NCBI RefSeq assembly: GCF_014863605.1
Contig: NZ_CP062252.1
Location: forward strand, 1,931,001 to 1,995,000
Origin: Pseudomonas allokribbensis
Lineage (GTDB): Bacteria > Pseudomonadota > Gammaproteobacteria > Pseudomonadales > Pseudomonadaceae
Reading direction: 5' to 3'
DNA length: 64,000 nucleotides
This document shows positions 18,109 through 26,997 of the stretch, one piece after another; position 1 is the first letter of the stretch; each line of letters opens with the position of its first letter. Under the pieces are notes generated by a model. That model saw only the letters and a program-made list of their open reading frames with translations, did no database searches and had not been told where the DNA came from. Position numbers and translations under genes: made by a program.

Positions 18109-18456
18109 ATGAGCACAGCCTATCAAGAAGACATCAGCAGCAGCGTGCTGCGCCGCATGAAAGAAGGCGGTTTCGATTTTTCCCGGTTCCATCCCATCGA
18201 GTTCTACGCCATTTTCCCGGACGAGGAGCGGGCGCGCAGGGCGGCAGGCAAGTTTCGCGGTGAATCCATCAATGCCCAGGTCAGTGCGCGCGACGACGGC
18301 GCGTGGTCCCTGGAATTGAGCAAGGTGATGTACGCAACCTACGACGACATTGGCGATTTCGAACAGGGCTTTTCGGCGGTGGTCGAGCCCTTGGGCGGCA
18401 TCATCGAAGGCTGGGGCGTGAAGCAGGAGGTGCGCAACCGCCATCGTTTGAACTGA
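18109..18456 (+). CDS. RraB-like ribonuclease E inhibitor family protein
   Basis: 115 residues with the RraB/DUF695-like fold pattern: SSSVLRRMKEGGFDFSRFHPIEFYAIFPDEERARRAAGKFRG, then ALELSK-like strand WSLELSKVMYATYDDIGDFEQGFSAVVEPLGGIIEGWGVK. RraB binds the RNase E C-terminal region and alters degradosome activity in E. coli; inhibition has not been shown for this protein. The start ATG 18109 has GAGGGGGA upstream. A terminator follows at once. Confidence 0.75.
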   Translation: MSTAYQEDISSSVLRRMKEGGFDFSRFHPIEFYAIFPDEERARRAAGKFRGESINAQVSARDDGAWSLELSKVMYATYDDIGDFEQGFSAVVEPLGGIIEGWGVKQEVRNRHRLN

Positions 18457-18477
18457 TAACCCTCGCAACACGTCGAG

Positions 18478-18505
18478 CAACGGCTGACCTTCGGGTCGGC
18501 CGTTG
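18478..18505 (+). terminator. Terminator after the RraB-like gene
   Basis: CAACGGCTGACC/GGTCGGCCGTTG stem, one G-T pair, TTCG loop, followed by a weak T-rich stretch. Confidence 0.75.
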
Positions 18506-18560
18506 TCGTTTCTGAGCCCTGAACATTGCCCGGCAAAACCCTGAAACAAGAATCCGGCGC

Positions 18561-18587
18561 AAAAAAAAGCCACCGGGAGAGGTGGCT
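18561..18587 (-). terminator. Minus-strand Rho-independent terminator without an obvious gene
   Basis: AGCCACC (18568-18574) and GGTGGCT (18581-18587). Eight A residues (18561-18568) precede the stem on the plus strand, so the U-tract exists only for leftward transcripts. No convincing leftward gene lies just upstream, so a small RNA from 18590-18760 is possible. Confidence 0.6.
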
Positions 18588-18813
18588 GAAAGGGAAGACC
18601 GGAAGGAGAGGAAACCGGTCAGGGTTACGGCCGGTAGGGCTGCCAGGGCAAGCCGGATCAGTGGGCTGCGCACTTCGTCAGGGACGTTTCGCAACGGATG
18701 TGCGGATTATCCGCAGGCGGCGCCGGGCAGTGAAATCAACTCTGACTATGCTGGTGATAGGCGACTGCACTGCGTCGCAATGAGGCGGGGGCGATCAGGT
18801 TGGGGCATTTGCC

Positions 18814-18828
18814 GCACAGGAATGGTGC
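18814..18828 (+). promoter_or_regulatory. Possible NtrC-type enhancer site
   Basis: GCACAGGAATGGTGC is one mismatch from the GCACC-N5-GGTGC dyad bound by NtrC. It lies about 78-92 bp upstream of the start predicted from the sigma-54 promoter at 18881. Confidence 0.4.
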
Positions 18829-18880
18829 GGTGTTTGTGGCGTGAATATCCAACCGATTGAAATCAAAGCGTTTATGCCGA

Positions 18881-18896
18881 TGGCACGGGCCTTGCG
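18881..18896 (+). promoter_or_regulatory. Sigma-54 promoter of the ATP-grasp/alpha-E/transglutaminase operon
   Basis: TGGCACGGGCCTTGCG matches the sigma-54 consensus TGGCACG-N4-TTGC perfectly over both boxes with correct spacing. Transcription would start near 18906, 26 nt before the ATG at 18932, leaving room for the AAGGAG Shine-Dalgarno at 18920-18925. Confidence 0.75.
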
Positions 18897-18931
18897 AAGG
18901 CCTGTATGTCCGGGGTGACAAGGAGTACGGC

Positions 18932-20341
18932 ATGATCCGCACCTATTTTGATGAAATGTACGATGCCGGCGGCCAGGTCCGCCCGCATTACCGGGAGTTT
19001 GCCCGCTGGCTGGCCGATACGCCTGACGAGCTGTTGGCCCAGCGGCGACGCGAGGCCGATCTGCTGTTCCATCGTGCCGGGATCACTTTCACGCTCTACG
19101 GGGACGAGCAAGGGACAGAACGTCTGATTCCCTTCGACACCATTCCGCGCAGCATTCCCGCCAGCGAGTGGCGGATCGTCGAGCGCGGCTGCATCCAGCG
19201 CGTCAAGGCGTTGAACATGTTCCTCGCCGACCTCTATCACGAGCAGCGCATCATCAAGGCCGGGATCATTCCCGCCGAGCAGGTGCTGGCCAACGAGCAA
19301 TACCAGTTGGCGATGCAGGGGCTGGATCTGCACCGCGATATCTATTCGCACATCTCCGGCGTCGATCTGGTGCGCGACGGCGACGGCACGTATTACGTGC
19401 TCGAGGACAACCTGCGCACGCCCAGCGGCGTGAGCTACATGCTCGAAGACCGCAAGATGATGATGCGTCTGTTCCCCGAGCTGTTCGCGGCCCAGCGCAT
19501 CGCCCCGATCGACCATTACCCGAACCTGTTGCTCGACACCCTGAAAAGCTCAAGCCCCATCGACGACCCGAGTGTGGTGGTACTGACGCCGGGCCGGTTC
19601 AACAGCGCGTTTTTCGAGCATGCGTTCCTGGCCCGGGAAATGGGCGTCGAGCTGGTCGAAGGTGCCGATCTGTTCGTGCGTGACGACAAGGTCTTCATGC
19701 GCACCACTGACGGCCCGAAAGCGGTGGACGTGATCTACCGCCGGCTCGACGACGCGTTCCTCGACCCGTTGGCCTTCCGCCCGGATTCGATGCTCGGCGT
19801 GCCGGGTCTGCTGTCGTCGTATCGCTCTGGCAATGTGGTGCTGGCCAATGCGATCGGCACCGGCGTGGCGGACGACAAGTCGGTGTATCCGTTCGTCACC
19901 GAGATGATCCGTTTCTACCTCGATGAAGAGCCGATCCTGAAGAACGTGCCGACGTGGCAATGCCGCAATCCGTCTGAACTTTCCCATGTGCTGGCCAATC
20001 TTCCGGATCTGGTGGTCAAGGAAACCCAGGGCTCCGGCGGTTACGGAATGCTCGTGGGGCCGGCGGCGACAACGGCGGAAATCGATGCATTCCGCGAGCG
20101 GATCAAGGCCAAGCCCCACGCGTATATCGCACAACCGACGCTGTCGCTGTCGACCTGTCCGACCTTTGTCGAAAACGGCATTGCGCCGCGCCATATCGAC
20201 CTGCGCCCGTTCGTATTGTCCGGCCGCGAAACCCGGGTTGTGCCCGGTGGTTTGACCCGTGTCGCCCTGCGTGAAGGCTCTCTGGTGGTGAATTCATCCC
20301 AGGGCGGTGGAACCAAGGACACCTGGGTGGTCGAGGATTGA
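18932..20341 (+). CDS. Circularly permuted type 2 ATP-grasp protein
   Basis: 469 residues, the usual length. Diagnostic segments are MIRTYFDEMYDAGGQVRPHY at the N-terminus, VSYMLEDRK with ISGVDLVRDGDGTYYVLEDNLRTPSG in the middle, VVLTPGRFNSAFFEHAFLAREMG, and the ATP-binding VVKETQGSGGYGMLVG towards the end. DLRPFVLSG and GGLTRVALREGSLVVNSSQGGG complete the fold. ATP-grasp enzymes join a carboxylate to an amine or thiol; the substrates of this permuted class are not established. The ATG at 18932 has AAGGAG. It is the first gene of a three-gene operon with the alpha-E and transglutaminase genes. Confidence 0.9.
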   Translation: MIRTYFDEMYDAGGQVRPHYREFARWLADTPDELLAQRRREADLLFHRAGITFTLYGDEQGTERLIPFDTIPRSIPASEWRIVERGCIQRVKALNMFLADLYHEQRIIKAGIIPAEQVLANEQYQLAMQGLDLHRDIYSHISGVDLVRDGDGTYYVLEDNLRTPSGVSYMLEDRKMMMRLFPELFAAQRIAPIDHYPNLLLDTLKSSSPIDDPSVVVLTPGRFNSAFFEHAFLAREMGVELVEGADLFVRDDKVFMRTTDGPKAVDVIYRRLDDAFLDPLAFRPDSMLGVPGLLSSYRSGNVVLANAIGTGVADDKSVYPFVTEMIRFYLDEEPILKNVPTWQCRNPSELSHVLANLPDLVVKETQGSGGYGMLVGPAATTAEIDAFRERIKAKPHAYIAQPTLSLSTCPTFVENGIAPRHIDLRPFVLSGRETRVVPGGLTRVALREGSLVVNSSQGGGTKDTWVVED

Positions 20342-20353
20342 AGGAAGCCTGCC

Positions 20354-21304
20354 ATGTTAAGTAGAACTGCCTCGGATCTGTACTGGATGTCGCGTTACCT
20401 GGAGCGGGCGGAAAACCTCGCCCGCATGCTCGATGTCAGCTATTCGCTGTCGCTGATGCCGCAGGACGGCCGTGGCGATGGTCTGCACGAACTGGCGATG
20501 CCGCTGTTGATCACCGGCACGCTGGACGATTACCTGGAACGCCATGGCGAACTGCATGCCGAGCGATTGCTGCACTTCTTCGCGCTCGACGCGGCCAACC
20601 CGGCGAGCATCTACAGCTGCCTCGGCGCGGCGCGAGCCAGTGCCCACGCGGTGCGCGGTCGGATCACCGCCGACATGTGGGAGAACATCAACGCCACCTG
20701 GCTGGAGATTCGCGGGATCGCCAACCAGGGCCTCAGCCGCTATGGCATGAGCCGTTTCTGTGAGTGGATCAAGGAACGTTCGCACCTGTTCCGCGGGGCG
20801 TCCTACGGCACCATCATGCGCAACGATGCGTTTCGTTTCATCCGGTTGGGCACGTTCATTGAGCGGGCCGACAACACTTTGCGCCTGCTAGACGCCCGCT
20901 ATGAAATGGCCGGCGATCAGGCCGAAGCGGTCAGCGACGGCACCGCCCACGCCTATTACCAATGGAGTGCCTTGTTGCGGGCCTTGTCCTCGTTCGAGGC
21001 CTACACCGAAATCTACCGCGACGCGCCCGGCGCCCGGCATGTCGCCGAGCTGCTGCTGTTGCGTGCCGACGTGCCGCGCTCGCTGCGGGCCTGCACCGAA
21101 GAGATCGACCAGATCCTCGCGCAACTGCCGGGAGCCAACGGTCGTCCAGCGCAACGGTTGGCGGCGGAAATGGACGCACGCCTGCGTTACACCGGCATCC
21201 ACGAAATCCTCGAGGAAGGGCTGCACGCCTGGCTCACCGAGTTCATCCCGCTGGTGCGCCAGTTGGGCAACGCCATTCACAGTTCCTACCTGGAGGCCGC
21301 ATGA
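20354..21304 (+). CDS. Alpha-E domain protein
   Basis: 316 residues, all-alpha. Begins with the family hallmark LSRTASDLYWMSRYLERAENLARMLDV and continues with conserved helices such as NDAFRFIRLGTFIERADNTLRLLDARY. The alpha-E domain is found almost only beside permuted ATP-grasp and transglutaminase-like genes and is thought to be the partner of the ligase; biochemical function unknown. 12 bp separate it from the ATP-grasp gene, and its stop overlaps the next start (ATGA at 21301). Confidence 0.92.
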   Translation: MLSRTASDLYWMSRYLERAENLARMLDVSYSLSLMPQDGRGDGLHELAMPLLITGTLDDYLERHGELHAERLLHFFALDAANPASIYSCLGAARASAHAVRGRITADMWENINATWLEIRGIANQGLSRYGMSRFCEWIKERSHLFRGASYGTIMRNDAFRFIRLGTFIERADNTLRLLDARYEMAGDQAEAVSDGTAHAYYQWSALLRALSSFEAYTEIYRDAPGARHVAELLLLRADVPRSLRACTEEIDQILAQLPGANGRPAQRLAAEMDARLRYTGIHEILEEGLHAWLTEFIPLVRQLGNAIHSSYLEAA

Positions 21305-22110
21305 GACTTTCCATCAGCCACGAGACCACCTATCACTACGAAGATCAGGTGCGGGCGAGCATCCAGTACCTGCGCCTGACACCTCACGACAGCGAGCGTC
21401 AGCATGTGCTGAGCTGGCAGCTCGACCTGCCGCGCCCGGTGCGGGCCCAGCTCGATCCGTTCGGCAACATCCTGCATGTGCTAACCATGGACGAACCCCA
21501 CGAAGCGATCATCATCGGCGCTCGTGGGCAGGTCGATATCGACGAGTTGCGCGAAGCGGAGCACGAGAGTCAGTCGGCGCTGCCGTTCCTGCGTTTCACC
21601 CGGCTCACCGAGGCGGACGAGGCGCTGCGGGCGTTTGCCGAGAAGTCCTGCAAGCAACGACGCGACCGCAATGCACTGATCGACCTGATGCATGGTCTGA
21701 ATCAGCACATGACCTATAAGCCTGGCTCCACCGAAGTCGACACCAGCGCCGCCGAGGCGTTTGCCGGGCGGGCGGGTGTTTGCCAGGATCACGCTCACGC
21801 GTTTCTGGCCTGCGCGCGCAGCCTCGGTGTGCCGTCGCGGTATGTGTCGGGTTATCTGTACAGCGAGGATTGCGAGCATCTGGCCAGTCACGCCTGGGCC
21901 GAGGCCTGGATCGATGACGCCTGGTACAGCTTTGACGTGACCAATGAACTGGCGCGGCCGGAGCGACACCTGAAATTGGCGGTGGGCCTGGATTACCTCG
22001 ACGCCTGCCCGGTGCGGGGCATGCGTCGGGGCGGCGGGTCAGAGCAGATGCACGCGAAAGTGCTGGTGTCGCCGACACCTGCGCCAATCATCTCGGTGCA
22101 GCAGCAGTAA
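21301..22110 (+). CDS. Transglutaminase-like family protein
   Basis: 269 residues. An N-terminal beta domain (RLSISHETTYHYEDQVRASIQYLRLTP) precedes a papain-like transglutaminase core with the catalytic triad visible: Cys in AGRAGVCQDHAHAFLACARSLG, His in ASHAWAEAWIDDAWYSFD and the Asp of the same segment (FDVTNEL). No signal peptide, so cytoplasmic. Predicted to be a peptidase or amide-forming enzyme acting with the upstream ligase (family inference). Translationally coupled to the alpha-E gene. Confidence 0.92.
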   Translation: MRLSISHETTYHYEDQVRASIQYLRLTPHDSERQHVLSWQLDLPRPVRAQLDPFGNILHVLTMDEPHEAIIIGARGQVDIDELREAEHESQSALPFLRFTRLTEADEALRAFAEKSCKQRRDRNALIDLMHGLNQHMTYKPGSTEVDTSAAEAFAGRAGVCQDHAHAFLACARSLGVPSRYVSGYLYSEDCEHLASHAWAEAWIDDAWYSFDVTNELARPERHLKLAVGLDYLDACPVRGMRRGGGSEQMHAKVLVSPTPAPIISVQQQ

Positions 22111-22124
22111 ACGACGTAGTCGAG

Positions 22125-22952
22125 TTACTTGGCGGGCGCAACCTTGCGCCCGGCCATGTGCTGCAAGTACCCCACCAGCTTCTGCAGATCCGCATCCGGT
22201 AATACTTCGGCGGAAAACCCCGGCATTTTCGCCTGTGGCCACTGACGCAAACTCTGCGGATCGCGGATGTAGCGCTTGAGGAAGTCCGCGCCGAAATACT
22301 CGGTCGGGTTGTAAGGAATATTCAAGTCCGGCCCGAATTGCGCATCCCCCGCGCCATTCAGGCGATGGCAGGCCAGACAGTTCTTCTGGAACAGCGCAAA
22401 ACCCTGATTCACCGGGTCATCGGCCTTCAACGCAGGATCCGGCAACAGGGCAGGGAAGCGCTCGGCCACCAGCGCCATGCGTTTGATGCTCGCCACTTCG
22501 AACGGCCATTGTTCCGGGCTGATATGGCCGGCCTGCGGATCGGTCCACACCAGATAGAACGGTCCGGCGCTGTGCTTGCCTTCCGACAGCGGCGGCCAAG
22601 GATGGGCCGGGTCTTCGATGGCCAGCCATGCGCGGGAACCTTTGGTGTTCAGCAACGGCGCAGCGGCCAGCTCGGCGGCAAAACCGTCCAGCGCTACGGC
22701 TTGCAGGTGATCGTCCGGTTTGATTCCGGTCAGCAATGCAGCCACCGGCACGGCGCGATAAGTCATGTCCTTCTTGTAGGACACGTCATTCTTGATCGTG
22801 AGGGTTTGCACCTGAGGATGCTTGAGCAATTCCTCGGTCTGCCAGGTGCGGCTGTTCGCGCCCAGCTCCAGATCCAGCTGTGCGGCAGACAGGGGCAAGC
22901 TCAGCAGCATGGCCCCAAACAGAATGAGCGTTTTCAATTGATCGCCGTCCAT
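22125..22952 (-). CDS. Periplasmic c-type cytochrome protein with N-terminal molybdopterin-oxidoreductase-like region
   Basis: 275 residues. The signal peptide is QLKTLILFGAMLLSLPLSA. Residues about 30-170 resemble a small sulfite-oxidase/molybdopterin-like domain (TWQTEELLKHPQVQTLTIKNDVSYKK, VALDGFAAELAAAPLL, AWLAIEDPAHPWPPL) but lack the molybdenum cysteine pattern. The C-terminal cytochrome c has heme motif CLACH (NCLACHRLNGAGDAQFGPDL) and axial methionine in AKMPGFS. Start chosen at ATG 22952; the frame extends to a GTG at 22985. It converges with the transglutaminase operon. Confidence 0.8.
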   Translation of the reverse strand: MDGDQLKTLILFGAMLLSLPLSAAQLDLELGANSRTWQTEELLKHPQVQTLTIKNDVSYKKDMTYRAVPVAALLTGIKPDDHLQAVALDGFAAELAAAPLLNTKGSRAWLAIEDPAHPWPPLSEGKHSAGPFYLVWTDPQAGHISPEQWPFEVASIKRMALVAERFPALLPDPALKADDPVNQGFALFQKNCLACHRLNGAGDAQFGPDLNIPYNPTEYFGADFLKRYIRDPQSLRQWPQAKMPGFSAEVLPDADLQKLVGYLQHMAGRKVAPAK

Positions 22953-23047
22953 GTCGTGGAAGTGCGCAAAGGTTGGCACAGCCACGCTGGCCCGGGTAGC
23001 GGGCCAGTCACATTTTCAGTGGCGATGAGCAATACCTGCCGCTTGAA

Positions 23048-23143
23048 TCAGCCGATGACCTTGGTCAGATTCGGCAAAATCAACAACAGCGTCGTGGCGA
23101 AAAGAATGAGCCCTGCTTGACGAACTTTCGGTTGTTTGAACAT
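23048..23143 (-). CDS. 31-residue single-helix membrane peptide
   Basis: MFKQPKVRQAGLILFATTLLLILPNLTKVIG: a short basic N-terminus, then one transmembrane helix. There is a plausible weak Shine-Dalgarno (AAAGGCGG) before the ATG. It is too small for most gene finders, but its compact, gene-like shape (charged start, one TM helix, stop) suggests a real small membrane protein. It lies upstream of the cytochrome gene in the same direction. Confidence 0.5.
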   Translation of the reverse strand: MFKQPKVRQAGLILFATTLLLILPNLTKVIG

Positions 23144-23535
23144 GGCTTGACCGCCTTTTTTGTTATTTCCTGATGCCTGCCTGCATATCCATGATGGCAA
23201 GCGCTGCACTTCCTGTTGAAGAACGCCTGCCTCGGCAAAACCCGACGACAACGACGTACATGTTCACCTTAGGGCCCGCGTCACGCTTGGCTTAGATCCA
23301 TTTCATATGTATTTGCTGCTGAACGCGATTAAAAAGGCATGAGGCCCATTGCCAGCTTCTTTGCCGCCCTTTTGCTAGACAGCTCGCTGACCTGAACCGG
23401 TTAACCTGACCGGGAATGACCGTCCGTCTGAGCGTGCGCGTCAACGTCATTGAGCGCTGTGGTCATTGAATCCGTGACCGTCCCGGCCAAGAGTGGAGGC
23501 ACGAATTTCACTCACCGCACAGGTTCGAGAACGCC
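23144..23535. other. Intergenic region upstream of the thiolase gene
   Basis: About 390 bp without a supported gene. It contains the dyad AACCGGTT (23395-23402) and a T-rich stretch; promoters of the leftward small peptide and the rightward thiolase operon must be here. I see no clear sigma-54 or fatty-acid-regulator site. Confidence 0.4.
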
Positions 23536-24741
23536 ATGACCCAAGCTTTGATTTTCGACGCGTTACGCACGCCCCGTGGCCGGGGCAAGGCTGACGGTTC
23601 GCTGCACAGCGTCAAACCGGTGAACCTGGTGGCCGGGCTGCTGACCGCTTTGCAGGCGCGCACTTCTCTGGACACCAGCCAGGTCGATGACGTGGTACTC
23701 GGTTGTGTCACGCCGATTGGCGATCAAGGCTCGGACATCGCGAAAACCGCCGTGCAGGTGGCCGATTGGGACGTCAGCGTTGCCGGCGTGCAGATCAACC
23801 GGTTCTGCGCCTCGGGGCTGGAAGCGGTGAACCTGGGGGCGATGAAAGTGCGCTCCGGGTTCGAAGACCTGGTGGTGGTTGGCGGTGTCGAATCCATGTC
23901 CCGCGTACCGATGGGCAGTGATGGCGGTGCCTGGGCGCTGGACCCGCAGACCAACCTGCACAGCCATTTCACCCCTCAAGGCGTCGGTGCTGACCTGATC
24001 GCCACGCTTGAAGGCTTCAGCCGTCAGGACGTCGATGCCTACGCCTTGCACTCGCAACAGAAAGCCGCGCGCGCCCGGGCCGACGGTTCGTTCAACAAGT
24101 CGTTGGTGCCGGTGCAGGATCAGAACGGCATCATTCTGCTCGATCACGATGAGTTCATTCGCGCCGAGTCGACCCTCGAAGGCTTGGGCAAGCTCAAGCC
24201 GAGTTTCGAAATGATCGGCCAGATGGGCTTCGACGCCACGGCGCTGCGGGTCTACAGCCATGTCGAGCGCATCAACCATGTGCACACGCCGGGCAACAGC
24301 TCGGGCATCGTCGACGGCGCGGCGCTGATGCTTATCGGTTCCGAAGCCAAGGGCCGGGCGTTGGGTCTGCAACCTCGGGCGCGGATTGTCGCCACGGCGG
24401 TCACCAGTACCGACCCGACCATCATGCTCACCGGCCCGGCGCCGGCCACTCGCAAGGCGCTGGCCAAGGCCGGGCTGCGGGTGGAAGACATCGACCTGTT
24501 TGAAGTCAACGAGGCGTTCGCCTCGGTGGTGCTGAAATTCATCAAGGACATGGCCGTCGACCCGGACAAGGTCAACGTCAATGGCGGCTCGATTGCGATG
24601 GGCCATCCGCTGGGCGCCACCGGTTGCGCGATTCTCGGCACCTTGCTCGATGAACTGGAAGCCCGGCGCCTGCGCTATGGCCTGGCGACGCTGTGCGTCG
24701 GCGGCGGCATGGGCATCGCCACCATCATCGAACGCCTCTGA
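23536..24741 (+). CDS. Acetyl-CoA C-acyltransferase (thiolase), beta-oxidation
   Basis: 401 residues, full-length thiolase. The nucleophilic cysteine is in [13 protein letters not shown], the base histidine in [15 protein letters not shown], and the second cysteine in TLCVGGGMG. It cleaves 3-ketoacyl-CoA to acetyl-CoA plus the shortened acyl-CoA. The 17-bp gap to the multifunctional hydratase/dehydrogenase gene makes a two-gene FadI/FadJ-like operon. Chain-length preference is unknown. It starts at an ATG reading MTQALIFD. Confidence 0.93.
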   Translation: MTQALIFDALRTPRGRGKADGSLHSVKPVNLVAGLLTALQARTSLDTSQVDDVVLGCVTPIGDQGSDIAKTAVQVADWDVSVAGVQINRFCASGLEAVNLGAMKVRSGFEDLVVVGGVESMSRVPMGSDGGAWALDPQTNLHSHFTPQGVGADLIATLEGFSRQDVDAYALHSQQKAARARADGSFNKSLVPVQDQNGIILLDHDEFIRAESTLEGLGKLKPSFEMIGQMGFDATALRVYSHVERINHVHTPGNSSGIVDGAALMLIGSEAKGRALGLQPRARIVATAVTSTDPTIMLTGPAPATRKALAKAGLRVEDIDLFEVNEAFASVVLKFIKDMAVDPDKVNVNGGSIAMGHPLGATGCAILGTLLDELEARRLRYGLATLCVGGGMGIATIIERL

Positions 24742-24758
24742 CCCCAAGGAATCTTGTC

Positions 24759-26903
24759 ATGACCCAAGCCATTCGTTACGAAAAAGGCCAGGACGGCATC
24801 GTCCTCCTGACCATCGACATGCCGGGCCAGAGCGCCAACACCATGAACGCGGTGTACCGCGAGGCCATGGCCGACAGCGTCGCCCGACTGATCGCGGAAA
24901 AAGATGACATCGCCGGGGTGATCATCACTTCGGCCAAAAAGACCTTCTTCGCCGGCGGCGACCTGAATGAACTGATCAAGGTCGGCAAGCCTGAAGCCAA
25001 GGCTTTCTACGACATGGTGCTGACCCTCAAGGGCCAGTTGCGCACCCTGGAAACCCTCGGCAAACCGGTGGTCGCGGCGATCAACGGCGCGGCGCTCGGC
25101 GGTGGCTGGGAAATCTGCCTGGCCTGCCACCACCGCGTGGCGCTGGACGATGCTTCGGTGCAGCTCGGCCTGCCGGAAGTGACCCTCGGCCTGTTGCCGG
25201 GCGGTGGTGGCGTGGTGCGGATGGTGCGCATGCTCGGCATCGAAAAAGCCCTGCCGTATCTGCTCGAAGGCAAGAAAGTCCGTCCGCAGCAGGCGTTGCA
25301 GGCCGGTTTGATCGATGAACTGGCGGTGGACCGCGATGAGCTGCTGGCCAAGGCCCGGGCCTGGATTCTGGCCAACCCTGCGGCCGTGCAGCGTTGGGAT
25401 GTGAAGGGCTATCAGATCCCCGGCGGCACACCGTCGAACCCGAAAGTCGCGCAGATGCTGGCGATTGCGCCGTCGATCCTGCGCAGCAAAACCCAGGGCA
25501 CGTTGCCGGCGCCGGAGAAGATTCTCTGCGCAGCGGTGGAAGGCGCGCAGGTGGATTTCGATACCGCACACCTGATCGAGACCCGCTACTTCACCGAACT
25601 GACCACCGGCCAGATCTCGAAAAACCTGATCGGGACCTTCTGGTTCCAGCTCAATGAAATCAATGCCGGCGGTTCGCGTCCGCAGGGCTTTGCGCCTTAT
25701 GTGACGAAACGCGTGGGCGTCCTCGGGGCGGGCATGATGGGCGCCGGCATCGCCTATGTCAGCGCCTCGGCCGGGATCGACGTGGTGCTCAAGGACATCA
25801 ATCTCGCTGCCGCCGAAAAGGGCAAGGCGCATTCGGCGGCACTGCTGGACAAGAAAGTCGCTCGCGGGCAAATGTCTGCGCAGCAGCGTGAAGCGGTGCT
25901 GGCGCGGATCCAGACCACTGAAAGCGATGCCGATCTGGCGGGTTGCGATCTGATCATCGAAGCGGTGTTCGAGGATCGTCAGCTCAAGGCCAAAGTCTCG
26001 GCAGCGGCGCAACAGGTGGTCGGTGCCGACGCGGTGATCGCCTCCAATACTTCGACCTTGCCTATCACCGGCCTGGCGGCTGCGGTGCCGGATCAGAGCA
26101 AGTTCATCGGCCTGCACTTCTTCAGTCCGGTGGAAAAAATGCCGTTGGTAGAAATCATCAAAGGCGCGAAAACCAGCGATGAAACCCTCGCACGCGGGTT
26201 CGATTTCGTCCTGCAAATCAAGAAAACGCCGATCGTGGTCAACGACAGTCGCGGCTTCTTCACCTCGCGGGTGTTTGGCACCTTCACCAACGAAGGCATT
26301 GCCATGCTCGGCGAAGGCGTCAGCGCGCCGATGATCGAGACCGAAGCACGCAAGGCCGGCATGCCCATCGGGCCTCTGGCGATCTCTGACGAAGTTTCCC
26401 TCAGCCTGATGAGCCATATCCGTCAGCAAACGGCCAAAGACCTGCAAGCGGAAGGGAAACCGCTGATTGAGCACCCGGCGTTCGCCGTGATTGACTTGCT
26501 GCTCAACGAATACAAGCGGCCGGGCAAGGCGGCGGGAGGCGGTTTTTACGAGTACCCGGCGGGAGGCCAGAAACATCTGTGGCCCGAGCTGAAATCCCGT
26601 TTCGAGACAGCCGACGGGCAGATTTCGCCGAAGGATGTGCGTGACCGGTTGCTGTTTGTACAGGCCATCGAAACCGTGCGCTGTGTGGAGGAGGGCGTGC
26701 TGACCTCGACGGCGGACGCCAACGTCGGCTCGATCTTCGGCATCGGTTTCGCGGCATGGACGGGCGGCGCGTTGCAGTTCATCAATCAATATGGCGTGAA
26801 GGACTTTGTCGCGCGGGCGCAGTACCTGGCTGAGCAATACGGCGAACGTTTCGCGCCGCCAGCGCTGCTGCTGGAAAAGGCTGCGAAGGGCGAGTTGTTC
26901 TAA
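24759..26903 (+). CDS. Multifunctional enoyl-CoA hydratase/3-hydroxyacyl-CoA dehydrogenase
   Basis: 714 residues, FadB/FadJ type. The crotonase domain (about 1-190) has FFAGGDLNEL and AALGGGWEICLACHHR, the oxyanion hole, plus LPEVTLGLLPGGGGVVRM with the catalytic glutamates. The NAD-binding domain starts at about 313 (VGVLGAGMMGAGIAYVSA), followed by HFFSPVEKMPLVEII and the C-terminal 3HCDH repeats (KAAGGGFYEYPAGG). It hydrates enoyl-CoA and oxidises 3-hydroxyacyl-CoA; the thiolase upstream finishes the cycle. ATG 24759 has AAGGAA upstream. Confidence 0.93.
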   Translation: MTQAIRYEKGQDGIVLLTIDMPGQSANTMNAVYREAMADSVARLIAEKDDIAGVIITSAKKTFFAGGDLNELIKVGKPEAKAFYDMVLTLKGQLRTLETLGKPVVAAINGAALGGGWEICLACHHRVALDDASVQLGLPEVTLGLLPGGGGVVRMVRMLGIEKALPYLLEGKKVRPQQALQAGLIDELAVDRDELLAKARAWILANPAAVQRWDVKGYQIPGGTPSNPKVAQMLAIAPSILRSKTQGTLPAPEKILCAAVEGAQVDFDTAHLIETRYFTELTTGQISKNLIGTFWFQLNEINAGGSRPQGFAPYVTKRVGVLGAGMMGAGIAYVSASAGIDVVLKDINLAAAEKGKAHSAALLDKKVARGQMSAQQREAVLARIQTTESDADLAGCDLIIEAVFEDRQLKAKVSAAAQQVVGADAVIASNTSTLPITGLAAAVPDQSKFIGLHFFSPVEKMPLVEIIKGAKTSDETLARGFDFVLQIKKTPIVVNDSRGFFTSRVFGTFTNEGIAMLGEGVSAPMIETEARKAGMPIGPLAISDEVSLSLMSHIRQQTAKDLQAEGKPLIEHPAFAVIDLLLNEYKRPGKAAGGGFYEYPAGGQKHLWPELKSRFETADGQISPKDVRDRLLFVQAIETVRCVEEGVLTSTADANVGSIFGIGFAAWTGGALQFINQYGVKDFVARAQYLAEQYGERFAPPALLLEKAAKGELF

Positions 26904-26997
26904 CGGGCGGGGACGCATTTCGGGGCTTGCCTTGCCGGGTGGTTTCAAGGCAGGCTCTGGGGTGTGCATTATTCCCATCACGTGTCAGGTATTTTTT

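Noticed and set aside
22978..22994. TGGCAC match on the plus strand near the cytochrome gene, as a sigma-54 promoter
   Set aside because: It points away from the cytochrome gene, there is no -12 TTGC at the right distance and no rightward gene starts nearby.
24675..26981. 768-codon leftward open frame
   Set aside because: Antisense to the multifunctional beta-oxidation gene; low-complexity Arg/Gln/His-rich product.
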